Shown here: in pieces, positions 43,540 to 54,721 of the stretch
How the letters are laid out: every line of letters begins with the position of its first letter
Position numbering within the stretch: the first letter of the stretch is position 1
Source: Tridacna crocea
Taxonomy: Eukaryota > Mollusca > Bivalvia > Cardiida > Cardiidae
Direction of reading: 5' to 3'
Assembly: GCA_943736015.1 (NCBI GenBank)
Contig: OX031062.1
Location: forward strand, 436,501 to 500,500
DNA length: 64,000 nucleotides
The notes under the pieces: generated by a model
Told to the model about the DNA's origin: nothing
Database searches by the model: none
Seen by the model: only the letters and a program-made list of their open reading frames with translations
Made by a program: the position numbers and the translations under genes

Positions 43540-46141
43540 TTAATCATCACAACAATAAAAGAGAGCATCATTCAGAGCTGTATCATCAAACTTCAGAACC
43601 GAACCTATGTCCTGTTTTGGCTCGACTTTTGTGCTCAGGCCGCAGATACCCGAGTTTTCTGGACAGTACGTGGACCATTGACCCCAAGTGCCGTAGGGAG
43701 CTTCTTTGCCGCCATCAAGATCTTGCTCCGTGCCGCCACTTTTGTCTCTACATCTAAACCGCACGCCATCGACGGCTGTGTCGTCTCCCGTCAACTGTTA
43801 AAATATTGATCATTGTTCGTTATTGTAATATGATTATGTACTTCTAGCTGAATTCTTTAGCTCTTCCACAGTCATTTTGCTAGTTTTCGCGGACATCGTA
43901 GATCAAAATAAGACTGCAAAGAAACTCTATGGTCAATACAACCATTCGTAAGACCATTTAAAGTATTATTCTTAAGAAGTTTCCAAACGGTTGGCTGAAC
44001 CATTTGGTTTAACCAATCAGAGGCTGTGTTACTTCATGATTCAAATCTTAGACCAAGAACAAAATTAAGAATAATCGGTGAATTATTACGGGTCCTGAAA
44101 ACATCATGGCGTTTTCTGTCTAAACTAAAGACCACCCTTTGCCGATAGAACAACAGATTTTATCGATATCCACCAGGGAAGGAGTACATATCTTCTACCT
44201 ACATGTATTGACTTTAAGGCATGGACGACGGACGAACAGCTGGACGGATGGTACAAATGAAGCATGATATCCATCCGACTTTAGCTCGGGAATACAACCG
44301 GATTAACCCATTACCACACAATACCGACTTTAAAGCACTCTGGGAAAGAAGCCTTTCGAAAAGATTGTTGGAAAAGCTAAAAATAAAAAAGATGAACATA
44401 CCTGGCCTTTTTCCACTTTGAGTTGAAATCGACTGAGGACCTGTTGATTTGTGCAAGCGGCCAGTGGTTGCCACGTTCCCCATTCGCTGACGCTCGAGGT
44501 CACGTTCCCGAAGGATTCAGATCTGGCGAGGGCGGTACAGGTGAGAGCAATTCCGTTCACTCCAGTCTCGTCGTCATCTGTATTTGGTTCTTGTATCTAC
44601 AACAGAAATTCCGTTCTAGTGTAAGGATCAGCGGTACACCTTGACACTTTACCTGGTTATAATATTTTGAACGAGTCCTTCCTGGGTCTGTATTCACTAA
44701 CCATTCCTAAGAACATTCTTAGTCTTATTCTTCAAAATTTTGTTTATGTGAAAGAAACAGAACTTCTGATTAGCCAATCAGAAGTTCTGTTTCTTTCACA
44801 GTCAAGAAATCTTGAGGAATAAGACAAAGAAACGTTCTTAAGAATGGTTGGTGAATACAAATCCAGATTGAAAGCATTAAAGTTTATAAATGACAGATTA
44901 GCTATAGCTAAAGTAAGCAAAATTTCCTTTCAAATGGTGGAGAAACAGCATGTATTCCCCTTTTTCCCACAATGATTTTTTTTAAAAGGCTTCTTCTTCA
45001 GGCCTTTAAATGCGGAATCGTCTAATAAAGGGTCAGGCTTATGGAAAAAGGCACTACTGTCCCTCAGTTCTTTATAGGAGTAAAATCTTTGTGGGAGCGT
45101 TCGGAATGGGTGAATTATGAAAACCCATTCTCTTTACTTTGTGGACGGTGTAAAGCAAAGATCGTTCAGCATATATGTGCAGGCTCATCTTGACCTTTGC
45201 CATTTGCAAAAGGCTTTTAGATATTGACTAGATATCAAAAAGTTAAAATTCAAGCAGCTTTCCATCTTTACCAATACATCTTGATCATATTTCAGACCCT
45301 AGAGTGGGATCAATCGACGGATTTTGCAGCTTTTTGGTATCTTTTCATCAACCATTCTATTGTCTTTTGATTGATTGTGTGGTGTTTAATGCCGTTTTCA
45401 TAAATATTTCAGTTATATCACAGTGGTCAGTGCACCTGTACATGCTTTACAGGAGTTCCCTGCTACCAATACTCAACACACTATTCATTTAAAGCTACTG
45501 GCTGCTTTTCCATATACCCATCTTCTAAACAATGGTTAGCGGGAAGGGAATCCTGTTGCATTGACTAAGATCAAACCTAGGAAAGAAATTGGTCGAAATT
45601 GGTCGGGGATCGAGCCTGCGTCCTGCACGCTATCAACTGGGCTAGTGAGGCTCGATCTAACTATTCTAAAGATAATTTCCATGCAGTCCTGTTCTCAATT
45701 TTCTAAATTCTCAAGTAACACAACTTCCGACTGGCTGAACCAAAATGGTATAACCAACCAGACGTTGTGTTACTTCAAAATCTACAATTATACCAGAAAT
45801 ATTCAGATGAATAGTTGGTAACTTCGGACCCTGCTCTTATTTTCCATTGTCTTCTGTACAAAAGGAAAAATAATTCTCAATAAAAAGAAGAAAAAAACCT
45901 CGGCAACAACTTTGTTATCAAACCACTGAAAACAAGAAGAAATAAGCCCTACCTTTAGACGGAATCCCGTGGCATACGTTCCATTCAAACAGAACTCCGG
46001 AGCACCAAACTTTCCCCAGACCTGTCCATTGCCCACAGTGAGTATCTGCACCACGTTTCTATCTGCTCGACTCACATCTAGGAGGAACCCATCAGAAACT
46101 ACTGTCAGGAGGCCGAACACAAGCAGAGCTGTTACCACCAT
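43540..46141 (-). CDS. VMO1-type (vitelline membrane outer layer) secreted protein A
   Basis: Exons on the minus strand: 46141-45953, 44596-44402 and 43794-43540, both introns phase 0, 212 residues. ATG is in an AAAATGG context and opens a signal peptide (MVVTALLVFGLLTVVSDG). Conserved blocks follow: RADRNVVQILTVGNGQVWGK, EFCLNGTYATGFRLK, DDDETGVNGIALTC, FQLKVE, GDDTAVDGVRFRC, YGTWGQWSTYCP, ICGLSTKVEP and DDTALNDALFYCCDD. These are the three repeated beta-sheet units of the VMO-I beta-prism. In hens VMO-I coats the egg vitelline membrane; in molluscs the role is not established. Exon 2 is the shortest of the three local paralogues (65 codons). The gene is tail-to-tail with the receptor. Confidence 0.92.
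44684..44866. mobile_element. Hairpin MITE family 4 copy
   Basis: Starts GGGTCTGTATTCACTAACC, ends GGTTGGTGAATACA, with AACAGAACTTCTGATTAGCC and its complement at the centre; lies in intron 1 of VMO1-type gene A. Confidence 0.72.
45365..45660 (-). repeat. tRNA-derived SINE, minus strand
   Basis: On the minus strand a tRNA-like head (CTAGCCCAGTTGATAGCGTG, then GGCTCGATCCCCGACC) is followed by a body containing GTGCACTGACCACTGTGATA. A related copy lies at 22536-22830. Confidence 0.68.
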
Positions 46142-48625
46142 TTTTACAGATGAAGGTTTTGTCAGTCCGGGATGATACGAAGTTAAGCACTGACCAGTGA
46201 TAGTGCTGACTATGTCCTGCTTTCGACTTTGGAATATTTTTGTCGCTTTAGATGTTACGTCAAACCAAGTGTCAGAGGTCAGATCCGATTTCATGATAGC
46301 TTGGTTGTTATGTTTACACCGCGACAGATAAGACGCGTAATCTTGACGTTATGATGAACTTGATCCTTTACCAGACGACAAACATTTTAGAGATTCGTTT
46401 AAACTGAAATAATATGCAGATAAAAATAGATGTGGCTCGAATAATTGATTTTTTGATCTGTTATCAGAAAAGTCTGGTTCGTCCAAGCTTAGCGGTCATG
46501 CACTATCCTCAAGCAAAACGCAATGTTCTGTTCTGCTGAAACCTAGAAAATATTGAAGGGTAGTCAGGGGAGGTATTCTACAATGAATCATTAAATTAGC
46601 AAAAATACCAGAACAAATCTCTTGAAAAGAATATCAAACAAAATGAGTCGACTTGGATACCAAATGAAATGTTCTTAAAAGTTACACGAAAGCAAATAAC
46701 CGAAAAAAAGGGGGTGTCTCTGAAGACAGAAAACAAAACTATACAAAGTCAGAATAGCAAGAAGCAATATATTTGTGAATAGATGGGCACTGAATCTATT
46801 GATAGGCAAACGAACAAGTGTCTATTTGCAAGCAAAAAATAAATGACAAATCATCATCATAGACAGACGAAAACAACATCGATACACACTTATCCGAACA
46901 CACTTTCGCAGCAAGAGAAACACATAACCTAAAGCCAAGTTGAAGAACTCTTAATAAATAAGTAAACAAAAATCTATTTATAAAGATATGAATAAAGATA
47001 TTTTTTGAATGTAGGAAAAGTTGCCCTTTTACCTATAGTACGCGAAGACAAAGTTTATTTATGTATTTCCAAATACACAAAAAACAAAACCATGTAAAAT
47101 AACAAAATCTAGTTACAAATTTACTTAAAACAAATTTATATACAAGTATACAAAAAACAAAATCAAATCAATTTACAAGTTTAATGAAAACAAATTCTAT
47201 CAACAAGTACTCGTATACTATAAATGGAGTATATTTACAAATCTACCCAAAACAAAACCTGTTAACAAGCATACTCAAAATAAGATATATTTACAGATAA
47301 AGAGTATAAAAATCTATTTGCAAGTATGATAAAATCAAACATATTTTCAAGCATGCTAAAAGTTTTTTTGAGCATACTTAAAACAACTCTTTTTTATAAA
47401 TAAACTAATATCAAAATCTATTCATAGATGTTGAGTCTATTAGAAAGAAAATTAAAAATCTATTTACAGCTATACTTAACTTTTATCCTGCTAAATACCT
47501 AAAAAGGAGTTTCAATTTCATGGTGACACCCCAAGTATTGCTATTTTAAAGTTATGCTATCTCCTTATCGAACAGTGTAGATCCAAGATCAGACTGCACG
47601 TTCTGTGCAGTCTGATCTTGATCTATACTGTTCGCAAAAGGTCAGTAAGTCCCGCTTAGCAGCCTAAGGGTTAAACAAAATAAATTTACTAAATAATTCT
47701 GGTAAATTCGCTTTGACCTTTCATTCAAACAGTTTCCTGTTTTAGGACCCTGAAGAAGAACCTCTTTGAATATTTGGCAGAAGAAAGACCCAGTACAGGT
47801 AGCCAGTCAAACTGAATCGTTCAAACTATATTTGATTTGATTTGTAGTCTCCAAATCGTTTTAATTTAGCGAAATAGAGATTCTGTGGTTTGTTAAAAAG
47901 TTAATAATCTTTTATGAGGGTCGAAGATATTTCGAAAGTCTGTGAAAATATTACGAAATTACTGCATGAGGCGATCTTTTGTCTGACTTACAATGACTTG
48001 CCCATTTCGTAGAAATTCAAAATGAAAGTAGCCTACTCCTTGTTTTTAACGGACCGGATTAAAAGGATTTTGAAAATGTTGTGAGAAAATGCAGGTAACC
48101 GACATTTTCTCATTTTCCTTCAACGTTTTTATATATACCTTTTCATAGAAAATTCCCATCACTTGAGCCAGATTTCAATTGCCATCTGCAAATACTTTCT
48201 AAGAGCATGAGTCTTAAATTCAGTTGTTTGGTACAATAAGTTGATATTTGTCTGCCGGGCTTACTCTCCCTATTTTGATGCCATTAAGTTCGTTTTCTTA
48301 GAAGTCTAGACAAAGATTTCCTTATCGAACAATTTATCTTATCATTTTAACTCTTAAACCAGACGGCGGGATTTTAGACATGTCCATAGTTAATTAAAAC
48401 ATTTGGAGACAAATCGAACGTGGCTCAAAACATGGGATTCATCCATTCTATGATAGAAAACATTCTGAAGGATGGGGGTTACAGAATGTAATTGCAATGA
48501 GCATTTTCCTTCCTCCGTAAAAGTTTTCAAAAATCCTCTTATTTAGGATTGTGGAATCATGAGGTCGCCCGGTGAAGCGTTAAAAGGGAGTATTTCCGTA
48601 ACATTCAGCTCATTTTCAGACAAAC
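46142..48625. other. Divergent spacer between VMO1-type genes A and B
   Basis: About 2.5 kb that must hold both promoters. It is AT-rich, with loosely repetitive ATTTACAAGTAT-like words (47050-47460), a family-2 MITE (47483-47670) and worn TTAA-type MITE remnants (48020-48210; 48345-48590). No clear TATA box or paired promoter motif could be assigned. Confidence 0.55.
47483..47670. mobile_element. Hairpin MITE family 2, reverse copy
   Basis: TTATCCTGCTAAAT start and TTAGCAGCCTAAGGG end, followed by TTAA at 47671. The core GATCAGACTGCACGTTCTGT palindrome is perfect. It lies in the divergent spacer between VMO1-type genes A and B. Confidence 0.72.
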
Positions 48626-50515
48626 ATGATGATTATACACATCGCATTGTTTGCCCATTTTTTCTTAGTTTCCGATACTTTTATACTGGAACAAGAAGAC
48701 ACAGATCGCAACGTCGTCACCCGGTTATTTGTATCGAACGGCGGGCAATGGGGCGACTGGAGACATGCCGAATTCTGTCCAAATGGTTCATACGCTAAAA
48801 GTTTTGCTTTGAAGGTAGGTGTTTCCTTGGACTTGTAATTATTTTACTGTCATCAGCGTCATAACTAATTTTTTGCAGACAGTTTAGATAAATATCAGTG
48901 TGCAAAGAATGTGAAAACTGACCTTGTTTATACGCTGTCTGCACAAGTACTAAAAGTCTGGCTTACAATGCTGAGGATTACAGTTTATCATGCAGACGGA
49001 GGTAGCGGTAGCGGCGGCGCTATGGTTTCATTCGCTGTGGAATTACTTGTTTGCCTTTGTGTTTCTGCAGACAGTTGCTACTGTTTGTCGTTCCTTAAAT
49101 CATAAATGCACCTCGTCATGTGATTTCATCCTTAAAGTTGGCATGGGAAGATTAGTGATCAAATGATTTAAGGTATTACCAAGGATAAGGCCAAAATCGC
49201 CGTCTCCGCTTTAAACATCGAATGGGCAACTTTCATTAGGGTTGTAAAGAATTTTGTTTACAGATCCGCCGTGGGCTTGATGCTTTGCATCGATACTTCC
49301 TTGTTCAAAATATTAACTACAGGTGGAGTACCCACAAGGAGACGGAGACGACACGGCTGTAAATGGAATTCGTCTGGATTGCTTCACCCGACCATCTGCA
49401 AATGGTGGAAGCCCTACACAATCGTCTTTTTACTCGACAACATACTACTATTACACTACGGCCTCTCGTGGCCTAGACCAGGGACCAATACGTTCTGGTG
49501 AGGCCCCTTGGGGCTCCTATCCATATTTTTATGGAACGGCATGCAATGGTCAGGATGACTTTTTGACGTCGTTCAGCCTGAAGGTGGAACCCAACCAGGT
49601 TTGTAACTAGTCTTATCAACGTTCTTTGTTACATGAGATGCTTTTGTAAATGGTATATACCAAGGCCCACCAAGATAGATCTTAAAGTCTTTCAGAGTGA
49701 AAAAAAAAAAAGAAATTGAAAATTGCAAAATCTGTGTTTCTACTGGAACACAGGCTATCACAGATCTGCAGTTGTCATAAAACCAACATTGTCACTAAAT
49801 GCCGCGTGCATCAACTTGTTCCCTTTCGAACGTTTTCAACCAAATGAGATGAAACACGAATGAAGGCCTTCCGACCCAGGGAACTTGTGCATTATTATCA
49901 TTATTATTACTATTATTATTATTTGATCACTAACATATGCATTATGATATTTTTTTTTATATATTTTACGAAAGTCGGTGAAGATCTAGTAAAAATACAG
50001 CTGTGTGGTTTAGCCAATCAGAAGTTCTGTTATTTTCACTCTGACAAAATTCTGAACAATACGACTTAAATTGTTATTAAGAATGGTTGGTGAATACAAA
50101 CCCCGGTGGGGTGAGGTTGTGGTTTTCAATTTAAATGTAACACATCTAGTTTAAGCTGTATCAGAGTGTCATTTGCGAACCCTTGCTGATGAACAAAACT
50201 TAAATTATGTCTTGTTCGGGGTTTTAGAGGGCCTCCTGTTTACTATTTGATTTTCTGTATCACCAGAATTTTGGAGACGATACTGCTGTCAACGACGCCA
50301 AGTTCAAATGCCGAAATTTCGACGGTGGTAGTCAGTATGAGCTGGTCGGCCAGTCTCCTACCCAGTGGGGATTCTGGGGCACCTACAGTCTCTCATGCCC
50401 AGCCGAGAGTGCCATCTGCGGCCTGAGCACCAAAATTGAATCGTCACAAAATGTCGGGGCTATCAAGGTTGACGACACTGCATTGAATGACGTAATTTTC
50501 TACTGCTGTACCTGA
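48626..50515 (+). CDS. VMO1-type secreted protein B
   Basis: Exons 48626-48814, 49323-49598 and 50267-50515, phase 0 introns, 237 residues. It opens with a signal peptide (MMIIHIALFAHFFLVSDT), then DTDRNVVTRLFVSNGGQWGD and EFCPNGSYAKSFALK. Exon 2 (92 codons, the longest of the cluster) has GDDTAVNGIRLDC and a Tyr/Thr/Ser-rich insert before FLTSFSLKVEPNQ. Exon 3 has GDDTAVNDAKFKC, WGFWGTYSLSCP, ICGLSTKIE and DDTALNDVIFYCCT-stop; it has no ATG. A TTTTCAG just before the start codon may end a 5'-UTR intron. A decayed TTAA-type MITE lies immediately upstream (about 48345-48590). Confidence 0.92.
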
Positions 50516-50665
50516 GCTTGGGAACTATCTTTAAAAATAGAAATGATATGAAATGGACAAGAAATTATTGTTTATTTTACTGCGCTACCTGGGCTAGGCT
50601 TTCAGTTTTTAAAGATATATCTACACTCGCTTGCAGGCAACTAAAAGCCAGATTTTAATCCATAT

Positions 50666-50749
50666 AATCGTCGGTTTACTTCAAAAAATTTCGTAACTAC
50701 AGCTTGTTTCAAGCTGTAATTACGAGGATTTCTGAAGTAAACCGACATT
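50666..50749. mobile_element. Hairpin family 3 copy
   Basis: Near-perfect palindrome with CGTAACTACAGCTTGTTTCA at its centre, 150 nt after the stop of VMO1-type gene B, so it may be in that gene's 3' UTR. Confidence 0.68.
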
Positions 50750-50999
50750 ATTTCAATTTTATAATCAGTCATGTATCTTCCTACCCAGAATTTCCCCTGA
50801 TGGCTGCAATGTAGCACAGAAAATGACGAATAGGAAAATGCACTTCTTCATCTTTTGCAGCCCTTCAAAGCAATTGCTGATGTCGTTTCCGGTTTTGAAT
50901 GAGGACAAGCCTCTAGTGTTTTTCTATCCTTTACAACAAATATACTGGCAATCAATTCATGCTTTCCGGTAGGATATCGAGAAATAGCGGTGAAAACAT

Positions 51000-51365
51000 T
51001 TAAGAAATAATCCTTTTTCTATCGTGGTCTATCGTTCAATGAACCATGAGGCACAATAAATAATCCACGAGGGCGATAGAACGAGTGGTTTATTCATTGC
51101 CCCTCATAACTCACGAATTGGTTTATTGAACGATAAACCACGATAGAAAGAAGATTATTTCGATTTTGCCATGGCCAACTCTTAATGGAAAGAAAACAAG
51201 TTGAAACTTGGAGTAAAACGCGGATGAAGATTATGTTCTTTTTAATAACTCACTCATTGAATGACGTCACTCGATATAGAATGACGTCACTCTAGATGGA
51301 TTGTCACAGATTTTACCACTTTTTCCTTCCACTGTGTTTACAGAGTCGAATACATGTTAGAATTT
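51000..51365. mobile_element. Hairpin family 5 copy
   Basis: CTATCGTGGTCTATCGTTCA at the left, ATGAGGCACAATAAATAATC in the arm, TTGAACGATAAACCACGATA after it, then the common tail with two GACGTCACTC repeats. Confidence 0.68.
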
Positions 51366-52502
51366 TCGATATTCCAAGGGTACGACTAGTGAAAATACCG
51401 ATTTTTTATACACTAGTTACTTAGCTAAAAATGCACGTGACTCACAACCGCATGGAAATATGACGTCATTTACCTGACATTTCTCACGCTTGACGTAATA
51501 CATTGTAATGTGTTGCTATGCGAAGGGGATACGCCACGGAGGATAACTGCCACCCGTGGAAATATCATCGATTGTGTTCACTCTTTAAAATACATTTCGA
51601 TCTTTCACCGAGAAAAACAAATATCCTGCATTTTATCGATGCTTACACATTTAAGCCATTCTGTACACTTTCAAGTTTTTTACATTTTTTTTTAAACAGC
51701 GATTACGTAATCGCTCTTTTAATAATATTGGGTTATATTGTTTGGATTTGCCGTTTGATAAGCACTCCCTGGCGACGAAAATTCGCTTTCCTCCTCTGTT
51801 TTTGAAATCCAAATTTACCGGGCCTGCATGTACTTTTGTTCATTGATATATAACCTGCCTTGGTATTTTAACGCAATCTTTCTCCCCGATTCATTAATTA
51901 CACGACAAATTATTTCTTTAAAACAGGAGCAATAGCAAAAATCTTGTTTTTAATCTAACAGTAAGTATGTATCTTGAAGTCACATTTAGTTTGTAGTCTG
52001 CAAATGCTTTCAGTTTGAGCAAATCTAAAATTTTGTCGTTTGGAAAGAGGTTAAAATCAACTTCAATCTTTCGTAGTGCTCAGCAAGCATCGTAAAAGAT
52101 GTTGGTCTTTGTTATGTAACATTCTGGTGTACGCCCAAAAGCACAGTTTCTGTCTCCTTTAGTATCAGACCATTATATCCTCCCACTAGAAACTTTGACC
52201 AACCATAAGTGACCTACCTTTTGAACCTTTGACTCTTCTCTCCATATCAGACAGTCCCGACTTTTAACGCCCCTGAGATAGAAGCCTTATGAAAACATTG
52301 TGGAAAAAAGAGAAAATGCTGGTAACCAGCATTTTCTCCTTTTCCAACATTGTTTTCTACTTACCTGGAAACAAAGTTCAGTTTTTGAGTTACCTATGAT
52401 TTGTCGTCTGCAAGTGCTTTAAATTTGAAGTAGTCTAAAATTGTAAGTAAAATTGTTATTTCTTGGGCTGCTAGGCGCTACTCAAAGAACTTTAGGGGTA
52501 AT

Positions 52503-52805
52503 GTTACACTGAGGTGTAGGATAAATGGTAGAGCGTAGGTTTTCTTTAGAAACAAAAATTCTTGGGTCAGTTAAGGCTGTGGATTCGATCCCCACGTCTG
52601 GCCATTTAATATTACTAAAAGTCTTTCAAGTGAGACGTTAAACTGGAGTCCCCTGTGCCGATGCTATACACCGAGCGCGTTGAAAAACAATGTAATTATT
52701 TTGTACTGTTCCCAATGACATGATATTATCTGATAGTCTGCATAGGGCGTCGCCCATTTGGGCAAATATGGGCAATGTTAAATAAACGCTAATTAAACTT
52801 ACTGG
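52503..52805 (+). repeat. tRNA-derived SINE
   Basis: A-box-like TGGTAGAGCGTAGG and B-box-like GTGGATTCGATCCCC lie about 60 nt apart, followed by a body (GTGAGACGTTAAACTGGAGTC...) and a tail ending GTTAAATAAACGC. This is the layout of a pol III-driven SINE. Confidence 0.72.
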
Positions 52806-53342
52806 TTTACGAGTACTATACTGCAATATTTTGGACTGAACTTAATTGAAATCATTAACTGGGGACGTCTTAAATATAGCTCAAAAGATGATGCTTATCA
52901 TTGAATATGTAGGAAACATTGTGGGAAAAGGAGAAACTGTTGGTTACCAGTTTCGACAAATGTCAGCCTACGCCGACTGCACCGGCTGATATGGGTTGAT
53001 ACTGTTTGCAGGTGCATTAAACCCCCTTTCCAGCGAGCAGGAATCAACATATTTGGCACTGAAAGAGACCACTGTCCATATAGCCAATGACCTTTGACCC
53101 CGGTTTCTGTTGACAACGGAGAAATTTTAATGTTCATTTGGACTTTCACACGTATCAGCGCTATTAGAAGTGTGTGTCCACTGAATTCCACTGTTAGTAA
53201 GCTAGTAACTATGATTGTTTGAACTGTGGGGGTAATAATGCTAATGTGGTACAGTGCTGGGCTGGCTTAAGTGAAACAAACAAAACGAAACAGCAGCAAC
53301 TTTAAAGAGACATCTCTGCAGCCATAGATTATATAAACGCTG

Positions 53343-53554
53343 ATAACCCTTTGACTGCTAATTGCAACACACTCACCTTTTGCGGACTGTGCAAATCAAG
53401 ATCAGACTGCACAAAACGTGCAGTTTGATCTTGGATCTACACTGTCCGATAAGGAGATATTGTTCCACAAAATATTCCTTTAAAATGGGTAATATTTTGG
53501 TTTTTACTGTTGAATAGAAAATTTCATCCTAGTTATTTAGCAGGATAAGGGTTG
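53343..53554. mobile_element. Hairpin MITE family 2 copy
   Basis: Starts TAACCCTTTGACTGCTAA and ends TTTAGCAGGATAAGGGTT with the AGATCAGACTGCAC hairpin inside; 80 nt before a TTAA-type MITE. Confidence 0.7.
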
Positions 53555-53637
53555 AAATTCTACGATGTTATAATCCAGTCATCTGTGTACATAAAATCAT
53601 GGGGTAAAGAAACTGTAAGGAATTATCTTTGATTTAA

Positions 53638-53858
53638 CTCATTACCAAACGACACTATTTTTGGCTTGTCCAAATCGAAAGCATTTACAGACGACAAAAT
53701 AAAAGTGATTAAAAATTTGAAATTTGTTTTGTGAAGGGCAGAAAACATTGTGGGAAAAGGAGAAAATGCTGGTTACCAGCATTTTCTCCTTTTCCCACAA
53801 TGTTTTCTAAAAGCTTCTTTCTCAGAGGCGTCATAAGTAGGGATTGTGTGGTAATGTG
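53638..53858. mobile_element. TTAA-flanked MITE (piggyBac-like) with perfect 68-bp palindrome
   Basis: TTAA lies on both sides (53634-53637; 53859-53862). The ends resemble (C)CCTTTCCCAAAC in inverted form. The centre, 53740-53807, is a perfect palindrome built on GTGGGAAAAGGAGAAAATGC and its complement. Exact TTAA duplication is the hallmark of piggyBac-type integration. This is the cleanest core among at least 11 copies in the window. Confidence 0.8.
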
Positions 53859-54721
53859 TTAAACCGGAAACTGAAGTCGTTATGTCTACGGCTAGCCACA
53901 GTATAATGAAATGCATTTTCTATCTGCCGTAATCTGTACAATCTTGCAAACATCAGGGGCAATATTTGGCATGAGGATACAAGAGTGATTATAGTTTCAT
54001 AAAATTAAAGGGGGGGGGGGGAAGAACTGGATGAAAAATAGCGATTATTTATTTTAAACTGTTTTTTTTTTTCCCCTGCGGAAGGAGCCTAGGACATCCA
54101 CAGTTGTATTCGTGCATGGTCTTAATTTAAAATGTTATTTAACGTCATTAGGTGGTAAAACTCCTAATTTCCATCATGGGAATTCTTTCGCTTAAATGGT
54201 GAGTTTAAATTATATTATATTTCATGTGTCTATTTTTAGAAATGTTATTGGTAAAGAAATGTCGTAATTTAAGCTTTGGGGAATTATTTCCCCGTCACAG
54301 TGAATAGTTTCCTCCTACCGAATATCTGGAACTACCTTTTTTGAAAATATCGGTTATACGGTTAATTGACTTGAGATCACTAGTTTTAAATGTGGCATTC
54401 GTTGACAAAATAATCAGAAGAAATATAATATATACAAGTAATTTATTTCGTCAGCTTGTGGTTAATATGGGGAAATATTTGCCTCAAAAGGGAAAGGTCC
54501 GCGAAAATAACTGGTGCCTTACGGCACGCGTAATTTTCGGAAACTTCGAAAATTTAAACACTGTAGGTCAAGTAAAGTAAAGAATAGCCACCGACTGAAA
54601 ATGTCTGATTCGTTTTGTAACGTTAATTAGTCAACTTGCGCATTTTCGTGACTGTAAAAATGCCAAGCACATTAAAGCACTTTTCTATGACTACAGTCCA
54701 TTCGATCAAACAGCTGTGGTC

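Larger units (their letters stand above)
50516..54721. other. Spacer between VMO1-type genes B and C
   Basis: Filled by hairpin family 3 (50666-50749), family 5 (51000-51365), a degenerate TTAA-type MITE (52250-52450), a SINE (52503-52805), family 2 (53343-53554), a TTAA-type MITE (53638-53858) and a family-6 relative (54235-54560). No gene seen. Confidence 0.6.

Noticed and set aside
45969-46175. Plus-strand open frame over the first exon of VMO1-type gene A
   Set aside because: Antisense of a clearly coding exon with signal peptide; no domain of its own.
52503-52600. A functional tRNA gene
   Set aside because: A- and B-box-like words are present but no cloverleaf can be closed and the SINE body follows directly.
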